A stretch of 64,000 nt of DNA from Microcoleus sp. FACHB-1515 (GTDB lineage Bacteria > Cyanobacteriota > Cyanobacteriia > Elainellales > Elainellaceae), in assembly GCF_014696105.1 (NCBI RefSeq), contig NZ_JACJPO010000047.1:1-64000 (forward strand), in the 5' to 3' direction. Below, piece by piece: positions 44,888 to 52,749 of this stretch (its first letter is position 1; each line of letters starts with the position of its first letter). Position numbers and translations under genes: made by a program. The notes below the pieces were generated by a model. The model saw only the letters and a list, made by a program, of their open reading frames with translations. It had not been told where the DNA came from and searched no databases.

Positions 44888-46794
44888 GTTTTTTGGCCGA
44901 CCCAAGGCGCTTGAGCAAGGTCAGCAAAGGTCGTGCAGCGATCGCGATCGAGTTCGTCAATGCGCTTTTTCTCCACATACATTTGCTTGTGGTAGTACTG
45001 GCTCAGTTCGATCGCCGTCAGGAAGTCGGTTTGCTGCCACAGTTCGCTGAAGTGGCGATAGCGTTTTTCGCACAACACACGCTCAAGACAGTCGGCAGCG
45101 GCTTTAATCACCAGCCCGGTGCGGACGAGGTCGCACTCGATTTTTTCTTCAAGGTGGAAGAGGTGATAGACCGCATTGAACTGAGTCGGAAATTCGGCGC
45201 AGCGATCGCGCAATTGCGACAGCAAATCCTCCTGATCCGCTAGCTCCAACACCTGCCGCCACAGAAAGCGGTGATGAGAGAGGCTGAACTGAAGGTCACG
45301 TTCTTCTAGGGCGGCAATTACGCTCGATCGATGTTCCGGCAGATGCAGATAGATTCGCAAGAGCGTTGCTTCTGCCTGCTCCAGAAAATCTCCGGGTGTC
45401 GGTTGAGGCGGTGGTGTTCGAGTGTCGTCGGGCGATCGCCTGCGCTGACGCCGCACCTGAGCCAGCAGGTTATCAGCCAAAAGCGGCACAAGGCGCGAAT
45501 CGTTTTGGCTCAAGATTTCGGCGCAGTGGCGAACATAGTGTGTCCGCGTGTCGGCGTTGGCAATGTCGCCCAGCAGCTTGACGATCTGCTGCGTCACCTG
45601 CTGGAACTGGTCGGCTTGGCGGAGGTTGCGATCGATCAGCATTTGGGAAATTTGCCAGTCCAGCCACAGGGGAGCAGTGGAAACGAGCGATCGATACTCA
45701 TCTGCTGAATTGGTTTTAAGGAATTCGTCGGGGTCTTTGCCCTGCGGAATATTGAGGACGCGCAACCGCACTTCACCGGAATAGGCCAGATCTGCGACTT
45801 CACCGATCGCCCGCTCTGCCGCCTTGTTGCCTGCCGCATCCGCATCAAAATTCAGTACGACCTGTTTTGAGTCGCAGTAGCGTAACAGCAGGCGGACTTG
45901 CGCGATCGATAATGCCGTCCCCAGACTCGCAACCACGTTAGCAATTCCGGCTGTGTGCAGCGCGATCGCGTCGAAATAGCCCTCGACCACGATCGCGCAG
46001 TCTTGTTTGGCGATCGCCGCTTTTGCCTTGTCAAGCGCAAACAGCGTTTTGCCTTTGTCGAATAGCGGCGTTTCCGGCGAGTTGAGATATTTGGGCTGCT
46101 CATCGCCCAGCGATCGCCCGCCAAAGCCGATCACTCGTCCCGTCAGATCGCAGATCGGAATCATCAGGCGATCGCGGAATCGATCGTAGTAGCCGCCCTG
46201 ATTCGATCGCGGCACGATCAAGCCCGCCTGCTCGACCAGTTCGACCGGAAAGCGCTTTTGCTCGACCAAATAGCCGTAGAGCGTTTGCCATCCGGCGGGC
46301 GCGTAGCCGAGGTTGAACTGCGCGATGGTTTCGTCAGTGAGTTGGCGATCGTGCTTCAGATATTCCAGTGCCGCCCGTCCTGCCGACTGGTGCAGCGCGT
46401 GGGAGTAAAAGGCCGCTGTGAGTGCCGTAATTTCGTAAAGCTGTTCGCGTAAGGAAAGCTGCCGCTGAAATTCCTGTCGCTGCTCAGGCTCAAGCGTCTG
46501 AACGGGAATTTGATAGCGACGAGCGAGATCGAGAACGACTTCACCGAACGATCGCTTGCCAATTTCCATCAAAAACTTGAACGCATTGCCGCCTGCCCCG
46601 CAGCTAAAGCAGTAGTAAAACTGTTTGCCTGGACTGACGCTGAAGCTGGGCGATTTGTCATCGTGAAACGGACACAGCCCCGTGAAATCTTTGCCCCGCT
46701 TTCGCAGTACGACATGTTCCGACACAATATCGACAATATCGACGCGCTGCTTGACTTGCTCGATCGTATCGGGGTGCAGCCTGGGAGTGTCCAT
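44884..46794 (-). CDS. dnaG: DNA primase
   Basis: Replicative primase synthesising RNA primers for DNA polymerase III. The 636-aa protein has the CHC2 zinc-binding domain (CPFHDDKSPSF and YYCFSCGAGGN), the RNA polymerase core with TOPRIM motif IVVEGYFDAIAL and further acidic metal ligands (NFDADAAG), and a C-terminal helicase-interaction domain that starts after about residue 440. The ATG at 46794 begins the family-like N-terminus MDTPRLHPDTIEQVKQRVDIV; 13 more codons are open upstream. Confidence 0.96.
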   Translation of the reverse strand: MDTPRLHPDTIEQVKQRVDIVDIVSEHVVLRKRGKDFTGLCPFHDDKSPSFSVSPGKQFYYCFSCGAGGNAFKFLMEIGKRSFGEVVLDLARRYQIPVQTLEPEQRQEFQRQLSLREQLYEITALTAAFYSHALHQSAGRAALEYLKHDRQLTDETIAQFNLGYAPAGWQTLYGYLVEQKRFPVELVEQAGLIVPRSNQGGYYDRFRDRLMIPICDLTGRVIGFGGRSLGDEQPKYLNSPETPLFDKGKTLFALDKAKAAIAKQDCAIVVEGYFDAIALHTAGIANVVASLGTALSIAQVRLLLRYCDSKQVVLNFDADAAGNKAAERAIGEVADLAYSGEVRLRVLNIPQGKDPDEFLKTNSADEYRSLVSTAPLWLDWQISQMLIDRNLRQADQFQQVTQQIVKLLGDIANADTRTHYVRHCAEILSQNDSRLVPLLADNLLAQVRRQRRRSPDDTRTPPPQPTPGDFLEQAEATLLRIYLHLPEHRSSVIAALEERDLQFSLSHHRFLWRQVLELADQEDLLSQLRDRCAEFPTQFNAVYHLFHLEEKIECDLVRTGLVIKAAADCLERVLCEKRYRHFSELWQQTDFLTAIELSQYYHKQMYVEKKRIDELDRDRCTTFADLAQAPWVGQKT

Positions 46795-46872
46795 CGTGCC
46801 TGAAGGGGAATCGTTTGAGGCAGTATTGTACAACAGATGGAGGCAGATGGCAGGTCAGACAGTTTTTGCAAC

Positions 46873-46903
46873 AAAAAAGCGCGATCGAGTCGATCGCGCT
46901 TTT
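46873..46903 (-). terminator. Intrinsic terminator of psaF
   Basis: On the minus strand, AAAAGCGCGATCGA and TCGATCGCGCTTTT (46903-46875) form a stem, with the T-run at 46878-46873. It lies about 20 bp past the psaF stop, so transcription probably stops there. Confidence 0.8.
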
Positions 46904-46922
46904 GGTGAGTGAGTGGCAGAAC

Positions 46923-47411
46923 CTAGCGGGGCGAAACGGGAATTTCCATCTCGTTAGCGGTTAGTTCACCGCTAAGCAGTTCCTTGACTGCCAGCAGCGG
47001 CCACAGCAAGCTGCTCAGCACGATGCTGACGGCTTTGGGAACGTTGATTACCACTTCATTGATTTCCGGCTCTTTCTGATTCCGTGCCCAGATGATGTAC
47101 GTACGGCCTGACCAGCCGATCAGTCCGGCAATGTAAAGGAAGATTAAGCCAGGAATGGTGAATTCTCCAGCGTGGCTGAGGCGACCGTCCACAACGAGGT
47201 GCGGCAGACCTTCGGGACCACAGAGCAACGTGGAGTAGCGATCGAAGCGATCGCGGGCAGCAGGAGTGCGAGCGTTGGAGGCACGCTGCTGAAAGGCCGG
47301 AACATCCGCGCAGGGCGCAAGGCCACCGGGCGAATTGTCTTCTGCAAGGGCGGAAGGCGTGAAACCGACCCACAGAAATAGAATGAGGGCTAGAGCAAAC
47401 AATCGACGCAT
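46923..47411 (-). CDS. psaF: Photosystem I reaction centre subunit III (PsaF)
   Basis: Lumenal/transmembrane photosystem I subunit that docks plastocyanin or cytochrome c6 and stabilises PsaA/B. The 162-aa precursor has a signal peptide (cleavage after ALA near residue 23). It contains the LAPCADVPAFQQRA segment, the conserved YSTLLCGPEGLPHLVVDGR motif and a membrane helix at about 85-105 (FLYIAGLIGWSGRTYI). No psaJ gene follows; the intrinsic terminator begins about 20 bp downstream. It is divergent from tsaD, with a 241-bp shared upstream region. Confidence 0.97.
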   Translation of the reverse strand: MRRLFALALILFLWVGFTPSALAEDNSPGGLAPCADVPAFQQRASNARTPAARDRFDRYSTLLCGPEGLPHLVVDGRLSHAGEFTIPGLIFLYIAGLIGWSGRTYIIWARNQKEPEINEVVINVPKAVSIVLSSLLWPLLAVKELLSGELTANEMEIPVSPR

Positions 47412-47447
47412 TGGAATTGTTTCCCTTGATTACAAAAAACAAAGAAT

Positions 47448-47478
47448 TTTGTACAAAAAGTAAAGGAATTTGTACAAA
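47448..47478. promoter_or_regulatory. Paired TTTGTACAAA palindromes upstream of psaF
   Basis: TTTGTACAAA occurs at 47448-47457 and again at 47469-47478, 21 bp apart centre to centre, on the same face of the helix. GAATTTGTACAAA-like context is repeated. The sites lie 37-67 bp upstream of the psaF start and could bind a dimeric regulator controlling psaF; the match to known cyanobacterial sites (e.g. HLR1) is weak. Confidence 0.45.
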
Positions 47479-47652
47479 CACTATCGAACTTCCCAGCAAT
47501 CATACTGCTCAAGGGAAACGACGTAAAGTTAAGCTTTTCAACATCAATCTTTCTCCATGAATTTGATTCAAACTTTGGTCTTTCAAGATTGATAAAATTT
47601 ATTAAGATAGGTTTATTCGACTTCAATAAGTGATAGCGGAATTGGTGTAGAA

Positions 47653-48705
47653 ATGGCGATCGTTCTGGCAATTGAAACAAGCTGCGATGAAACCGCTGTG
47701 GCGATCGTGCAAGATCGTCAGGTTCTCAGCAGCGTCGTCGCCTCACAAATCACGACGCATCAGCAGTACGGCGGCGTTGTGCCCGAAGTCGCCTCGCGGC
47801 AGCATTTGGAAGGCATTAATCTGGCGATCGTCCAAGCCTTCGAGCAGGCAAATTTGGGCTGGGAAGCGATCGACGCGATCGCGGCCACCTGTGCCCCCGG
47901 ACTGGTCGGCGCTCTGCTAGTCGGTCTCACCGCAGCCAAAACGCTTGCGCTGCTGCACCAAAAGCCGTTCTTGGGCATTCACCACCTGGAAGGCCACATT
48001 TACGCTTCTTACCTCAGCGATCCCACGTTGGAACCGCCGTTCCTCTGCCTCCTCGTCTCCGGTGGACACACGAGCCTGATTCACGTCAAAGCCTGCGGCA
48101 ACTATGAAACTTTGGGACAAACTCGCGATGATGCGGCAGGTGAAGCGTTTGATAAGGTGGCGCGGCTGCTAAAGCTGGGATATCCAGGCGGACCAGCGAT
48201 CGATCGCCTCGCCCAATCCGGCAATCCCCAAGCTTTTCCGCTGCCCGAAGGCCAAGTTTCTCTTCCGCAGGGCGGCTTTCACCGCTACGATTCGAGTTTC
48301 AGCGGCCTCAAAACAGCGGTTCTGCGTTTGACTCAAAAGCTACAGGAGGACGAACTGCCCGTAAACGATTTGGCGGCCAGCTTTCAGGCTACTGTTGCGA
48401 AAGCCTTGACGAAGCGGGCGATCGCTTGCGCTTTGGATTTCGGACTGAACACGATCGCAGTTGGCGGCGGCGTGGCAGCAAACAGCGGTCTACGTCAGCA
48501 TCTCCAAGCAGCCGCAGCAAAACACAATCTCAGGGTAATGTTTCCGCCGATGAAGTTTTGTACGGACAATGCCGCCATGATCGGCTGCGCGGCGGCGGCT
48601 CATCTGGAAGCGGGTCACGTTTCGCCCTTGACGCTGGGAGCGCAGTCGCGATTGGCGATCGAGCGCGTCATGAGCTTGTATCAAGCCGAACCTGTTCAAA
48701 ACTGA
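47653..48705 (+). CDS. tsaD: tRNA N6-adenosine threonylcarbamoyltransferase TsaD
   Basis: Kae1/Qri7/YgjD family protein that transfers threonylcarbamoyl to A37 of ANN-decoding tRNAs. The 350-aa protein starts [16 protein letters not shown], has the metal-binding HHLEGH motif at about 114-119, and the [14 protein letters not shown]-binding segment. Neighbouring psaF in divergent orientation is a recurring arrangement in cyanobacteria as I remember it. Confidence 0.96.
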   Translation: MAIVLAIETSCDETAVAIVQDRQVLSSVVASQITTHQQYGGVVPEVASRQHLEGINLAIVQAFEQANLGWEAIDAIAATCAPGLVGALLVGLTAAKTLALLHQKPFLGIHHLEGHIYASYLSDPTLEPPFLCLLVSGGHTSLIHVKACGNYETLGQTRDDAAGEAFDKVARLLKLGYPGGPAIDRLAQSGNPQAFPLPEGQVSLPQGGFHRYDSSFSGLKTAVLRLTQKLQEDELPVNDLAASFQATVAKALTKRAIACALDFGLNTIAVGGGVAANSGLRQHLQAAAAKHNLRVMFPPMKFCTDNAAMIGCAAAAHLEAGHVSPLTLGAQSRLAIERVMSLYQAEPVQN

Positions 48706-48819
48706 ACTCTGTCAATTTCCGGATGTCCTGAACTGCCGCTGCTTCTAGATTGAAAGACGATTTGAGCTTCAATTTTTTTGATAGGCTCGATCGCCCACAC
48801 CCAATTCCCGACATTCAAC

Positions 48820-50199
48820 ATGAGCGATCGCTTTCCCGATAATTTCTGGTGGGGCGCAGCCACCGCCGCCTATCAGATTGAAGGTGCAGCCCTAGAAGAT
48901 GGCCGCAAGCCGAGTACCTGGGATGCCTTTAGCCAGAAGCCAGGAAAGGTGCTGAATGGGGATACGGGCGCGATCGCCTGCGACCACTACCACCGCTACG
49001 CAGACGACGTGAAGCTGATGGCTGACCTTGGCATCCGCCACTATCGCTTCAGCATCGCTTGGCCGCGCATCCTGCCAGAGGGACGCGGAGCCGTGAATCA
49101 GAAGGGACTCGACTTTTACAAACGACTGGTTGATACGCTGCGCGAACACAACATCACGCCACACGCCACGCTGTTCCACTGGGACACGCCGCAAGCCCTC
49201 GAACAAGCTTACGGGGGCTGGCAGAATCGCCAGATCGCTTCGGATTTTGCAGATTATGCGACGGTTGTAGTCAGAGAGTTGGGCGATCGCGTCTCGCACT
49301 GGATGACGCTCAACGAAATTGCCTGCTTCACGCATCTGAGCTATGCGGTCGGCTGGCATCCGCCCCACGCTCCGGGCAAGCAGGTGAAGCGACAGAAAGA
49401 CGTGTGGCAAACGTCGCATCACGCGCTGCTGGCTCACGGCATGGCGGTTCAGGCGATTCGGACGGCTGCACCGGGCAACTGTTCGATCGCCCTTGTGGAT
49501 AATCCGGTCGTCACGATTCCCCTCACCGAATCGCCTGCCGACATTGCCGCCGCGCAAGCTGCGTTTCCGGTTGCCAGCTTCGCCTCTGCTGCGAATGGTG
49601 GTCTGCTCTATCCCGCCCTGACTGGCAAGTATCATCCCGCCTTGCTCGATCGATTAGGCCGCGATGCGCCGGATATGCAGCCTGGAGATTTAGACATCAT
49701 TCACCAGCCGATCGACGCTTTGGGACTGAACCTCTACACGGGAACGTATGTGCGGGCGATCGATCGCGATCCGGGCTTTGAACTGCTCGACGTTCCTCCG
49801 GGCTATCCGCGCTTACACATGCCTTGGCTGCAAGTCGTGCCAGAGTGCATCTACTGGGCAGTGCGGCACGTGAGCGAAACGGTGGGGCGATCGGATTTGC
49901 CGATGTGGATTACCGAGAATGGCTGCGCTGCCGATGACCAGCTCAAAAACGGCGAAGTAATCGACACCGATCGCATCTTCTATCTGCGTCAGCATTTCCG
50001 GCAGGCACTCCGGGCAACGCAGGAAGGCTATCCGCTGCAAGGCTACTTTGTCTGGAGCCTGATGGACAACTTTGAATGGGCGTGGGGCTTCGATCGCCGC
50101 TTCGGACTCATCTACATTGACTATCCGACTCAGCAGCGCATTCCCAAATCTAGCTACCACTGGTACCGCGAATGCATCCGCCAAAATCGCGTCGTTTAA
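48820..50199 (+). CDS. Glycoside hydrolase family 1 (beta-glucosidase-like)
   Basis: A 459-aa GH1 (beta/alpha)8-barrel enzyme. The N-terminal FPDNFWWGAATAAYQIEG and the LFHWDTPQALE and GYFVWSLMDNFEWAWG segments are typical. The acid/base glutamate is E166 in TLNEIA (usually TLNEP; the proline is replaced by isoleucine). The nucleophile is E366 in WITENG. No signal peptide is seen, so it is cytosolic. Exact substrate (beta-glucoside or beta-galactoside) is unknown. A hairpin follows at 50215-50232. Confidence 0.92.
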   Translation: MSDRFPDNFWWGAATAAYQIEGAALEDGRKPSTWDAFSQKPGKVLNGDTGAIACDHYHRYADDVKLMADLGIRHYRFSIAWPRILPEGRGAVNQKGLDFYKRLVDTLREHNITPHATLFHWDTPQALEQAYGGWQNRQIASDFADYATVVVRELGDRVSHWMTLNEIACFTHLSYAVGWHPPHAPGKQVKRQKDVWQTSHHALLAHGMAVQAIRTAAPGNCSIALVDNPVVTIPLTESPADIAAAQAAFPVASFASAANGGLLYPALTGKYHPALLDRLGRDAPDMQPGDLDIIHQPIDALGLNLYTGTYVRAIDRDPGFELLDVPPGYPRLHMPWLQVVPECIYWAVRHVSETVGRSDLPMWITENGCAADDQLKNGEVIDTDRIFYLRQHFRQALRATQEGYPLQGYFVWSLMDNFEWAWGFDRRFGLIYIDYPTQQRIPKSSYHWYRECIRQNRVV

Positions 50200-50214
50200 T
50201 GACGGTGCGCTTTC

Positions 50215-50232
50215 AAAGCCTTGCCAGGCTTT
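50215..50232 (+). terminator. Hairpin after the GH1 gene
   Basis: AAAGCCT (50215-50221) pairs with AGGCTTT (50226-50232) around a TGCC loop, 16 bp after the stop. The following T-run is short. Confidence 0.55.
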
Positions 50233-50260
50233 CCAAGAGCGTCGTTCAAAGTCACCCACT

Positions 50261-50283
50261 CGTGGGGGATTTAGGGGGCAAAC
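50261..50283. repeat. Fragment of the dispersed G/C-run element
   Basis: GGGGGATTTAGGGGG matches, in reverse complement, the CCCCCTAAATCCCCC core at 31482-31496. It lies between the convergent GH1 and hisD genes. Confidence 0.6.
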
Positions 50284-50288
50284 CAGTC

Positions 50289-51620
50289 CTAATCCTCGCC
50301 CAGGTCGATCGCGTCCTCGTTGGGCGGTTCCTGAACGCGCAGCCGCACCGATTCGGCGTGAGAGGGTAGACCTTCAGCGAGGGCGAGGGCTTCGATCGCG
50401 CCCGAAACCTGCTCTAGTGCCGTCTGCGAATATTGAATCAAGCTGGAGTGCTTCATGAAGGTTTCCACCGTCAGCGCAGATGCATAGCGAGCCGATCCGG
50501 ACGTGGGCAGCGTGTGGTTTGGTCCGGCAAGGTAGTCGCCAACGGCTTCGGGTGTGGAGTGACCCAGGAAAATCGCTCCTGCATGACGAATTTGCTCTAG
50601 CAGGCTCCAGGGATCGCTCACTTCCAGTTCGAGGTGTTCCGGGGCGAATTCGTTGCTGAGTTCGGCGGCGGTGGCAAGAGAATCGACGACGATGACCAGG
50701 CCATAGTGGGCGATCGCTTTCTCAGTGAGCAGTCGGCGCGGATGGTTGATCAACTGCTGCTTCACTTCTAGGACGACGTTAGATGCAAGCGCGGCATCAG
50801 TGGTAATCAAAATGGCCGCCGCCATCGGGTCATGTTCGGCTTGCGCCAGCAGATCGGCAGCGATGTGAACAGGCTTGGCGCTGCTGTCGGCAATCACCAG
50901 CACTTCCGAAGGTCCGGCCAGCGAATCGATTCCAACCGTGCCGTAGACCAGCTTTTTCGCCAGCGTCACGTAGATGTTGCCGGGACCTGTGATCACGTCT
51001 ACTTTGGGGATCGTTTCGGTTCCATAGGCAAGGGCAGCGATCGCCTGCGCCCCACCGACTCGATAAATCTCCGAAACGCCTGCTTCTTGTGCAGCCACCA
51101 GAACCGCAGGATTGACGGCTTTTTCCGCTCCGGGCGGCGTCACCATGACGATGCGCGGTACTTTGGCAACGCGGGCGGGAATCGCGTTCATCAAAACCGT
51201 GCTGGCATAAGCGGCACGGCCACCGGGAATGTAGAGTCCGGCGCGATCGACCGGAGTATACCGCTTGCCCAGCACGACATCATCGGCCTCAAACTGCACC
51301 CAGCTTTTCGGAATTCGCTGGCAGTGAAACGCTTCGATTTTGCGGGAGGCAAGCTGAATTGCGTCAATTAAATCTTGAGGAACTTGGCGATAGGCGGCTT
51401 CGAGTTCTGCCCCGCTGACGCGCAGTTCTTCAGGCTTGAGCGTTTGCTGATCAAATTCTTCGGTGTAGTGGAGGACAGCGCGATCGCCTTGTCGCCGCAC
51501 GGCCTGCAAGACTTGCTGCACGGTCGCCTCTTTGTGAACGATCTGGTCGTCCTGAGTTCGATCGCAAATTCGCCGCAGCTCGGCTTTTGCTTCAGATCGC
51601 TGAGTAATAATTCGCAGCAT
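50289..51620 (-). CDS. hisD: Histidinol dehydrogenase
   Basis: Last enzyme of histidine biosynthesis, oxidising histidinol to histidine with two NAD and a zinc ion. The 443-aa protein shows the signature VDRAGLYIPGGRAAYASTV and, further on, the AGPSEVLVIADSSAKP segment and the FMKHSSLIQYSQTAL motif near the C-terminus. The ATG at 51620 is preferred to an in-frame TTG 6 bp upstream. It is not clustered with other his genes. Confidence 0.95.
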   Translation of the reverse strand: MLRIITQRSEAKAELRRICDRTQDDQIVHKEATVQQVLQAVRRQGDRAVLHYTEEFDQQTLKPEELRVSGAELEAAYRQVPQDLIDAIQLASRKIEAFHCQRIPKSWVQFEADDVVLGKRYTPVDRAGLYIPGGRAAYASTVLMNAIPARVAKVPRIVMVTPPGAEKAVNPAVLVAAQEAGVSEIYRVGGAQAIAALAYGTETIPKVDVITGPGNIYVTLAKKLVYGTVGIDSLAGPSEVLVIADSSAKPVHIAADLLAQAEHDPMAAAILITTDAALASNVVLEVKQQLINHPRRLLTEKAIAHYGLVIVVDSLATAAELSNEFAPEHLELEVSDPWSLLEQIRHAGAIFLGHSTPEAVGDYLAGPNHTLPTSGSARYASALTVETFMKHSSLIQYSQTALEQVSGAIEALALAEGLPSHAESVRLRVQEPPNEDAIDLGED

Positions 51621-51773
51621 CGCCAAGAATTAACAACACCAATGCGCGGTTCCGAAGCTGGATGCAAGCGTGACGATCGCCTCACTCACCTACGCCCTTC
51701 TAGCTTAACCTGGAAACCTCCAAGATGCTGCGATTGCAATTGATTCACGCGCTTGAGGCTGACAAATTCGCGA

Positions 51774-51814
51774 GAAAAAAGCTCCTCTAGCGCAAAAGCA
51801 GCGACTAGAAGAGC
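51774..51814 (-). terminator. Intrinsic terminator of petG
   Basis: On the minus strand GCTCTTCTAG pairs with CTAGAGGAGC (one mismatch), followed by TTTTTT (51780-51775). It lies about 50 bp past the petG stop. Confidence 0.85.
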
Positions 51815-51865
51815 GATCGGAGTATAGAAATCAAGCTCAAGCCAAGAGAACTCAGTTAACCGTGC

Positions 51866-51979
51866 TTACAGACCAAGCTGATTGCCCCGACGATATTGCA
51901 GATAGGCGGCTACGAACAAACCCGCCAGAGTCACGGGAATTAAGCCAAGCACGATTCCAGACAGCAACGGTTCAACCAC
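51866..51979 (-). CDS. petG: Cytochrome b6f complex subunit V (PetG)
   Basis: A 37-aa single-helix subunit needed for assembly and stability of the cytochrome b6f complex. The protein [20 protein letters not shown] through [14 protein letters not shown] is a near-perfect match to the PetG consensus. It starts at GTG 51979, with AAGGAG 8 bases upstream. It is below the size normally called by simple gene finders. Divergent from the cytochrome cM gene. Confidence 0.96.
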   Translation of the reverse strand: MVEPLLSGIVLGLIPVTLAGLFVAAYLQYRRGNQLGL

Positions 51980-52291
51980 AGTTTTGCTCCTTAACCTTGT
52001 CACAACATTAGTTTATCGTGTCGATCGCCCGCTGTCTGCCCGACTAGGTCGCTCGATTGGGGACGATCGCTGTCACATTGCTTCATTTAAGTTTGTATAT
52101 CGTCATCATATCGCGAGTTGCTACCACTAGACGAATGCAAATTTGCACAACAATCAGCCGAAATTTCAGCAAAATCTTGAAGTTTTAAGCAATATCGATC
52201 GCATCGCGCTCAGGTTTCGCGATCGCCTTGCTAGGCTACTTTCAAAAACTTAAGTTATTTTATTAATTGAAAACCTTTTTGTTGCAAGACG
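51980..52291. other. Shared promoter region between petG and cytM
   Basis: This 312-bp gap has no gene. On the minus strand GATAAACTAAT about 35 bp before petG is a plausible -10 region. On the plus strand an AT-rich stretch (TTAAGTTATTTTATTAATTG, about 52250-52270) precedes cytM. A perfect 12-bp palindrome TGCAAATTTGCA occurs at about 52137-52148. Confidence 0.45.
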
Positions 52292-52681
52292 TTGACCAGA
52301 GATCTTTTGAATAACCAGATTTCAACGACGGACACCTGGATTCAGGGGATTGCTCTGGCAATTCTGGCAGCGCTGTTTGCCCTGCTGGTGATCGTGCTGG
52401 GTGTTTATCAGTTTAGCCACACCGATCCTTATATCGAGAGCGTTTTGGCGCTGAAGGGCAATGCCCAGCAGGGCGAAGCGATCTTTCAAATGAACTGTGC
52501 AAGCTGTCACGGCATTTACGCTGACGGCATGGTGGGGCCAAATCTGCATCATGTGTCTGAACGTAAATCCTCAGTACGCATCATCAATCAGGTGATCAGC
52601 GGTCAAACGCCGCCGATGCCGCAGTTTCAGCCGAGTCCGCAAGAAATGGCCGACTTGCTAAAATACCTCGAAGCGCTTTGA
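52292..52681 (+). CDS. cytM: Membrane-anchored c-type cytochrome, probably cytochrome cM
   Basis: A 129-aa monohaem cytochrome c. An N-terminal hydrophobic helix (about 17-40) is not followed by a clear cleavage site, so it likely stays as an anchor. The haem-binding CASCH is at 69-73 and a methionine ligand is offered in TPPMPQF near residue 108. The size and anchor fit cytochrome cM, implicated in modulating photosynthetic and respiratory electron flow in cyanobacteria. The family call (cM versus another small cytochrome c) is by architecture. The apparent start is TTG 52292 with no obvious better ATG. Confidence 0.78.
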   Translation: MTRDLLNNQISTTDTWIQGIALAILAALFALLVIVLGVYQFSHTDPYIESVLALKGNAQQGEAIFQMNCASCHGIYADGMVGPNLHHVSERKSSVRIINQVISGQTPPMPQFQPSPQEMADLLKYLEAL

Positions 52682-52749
52682 GCCTTGCACCTGCTGCGAT
52701 CGAAACGCAGCCAGCCGTCATCATAGAAAGGTGAGTTTTCCGGGTTGAA

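Noticed and set aside
47580-47652. tRNA-Leu-like sequence GCGGAATTGGTGTAG before tsaD
   Set aside because: The full cloverleaf with T-loop and anticodon cannot be formed; it is a short chance resemblance to a tRNA-Leu 5' part.
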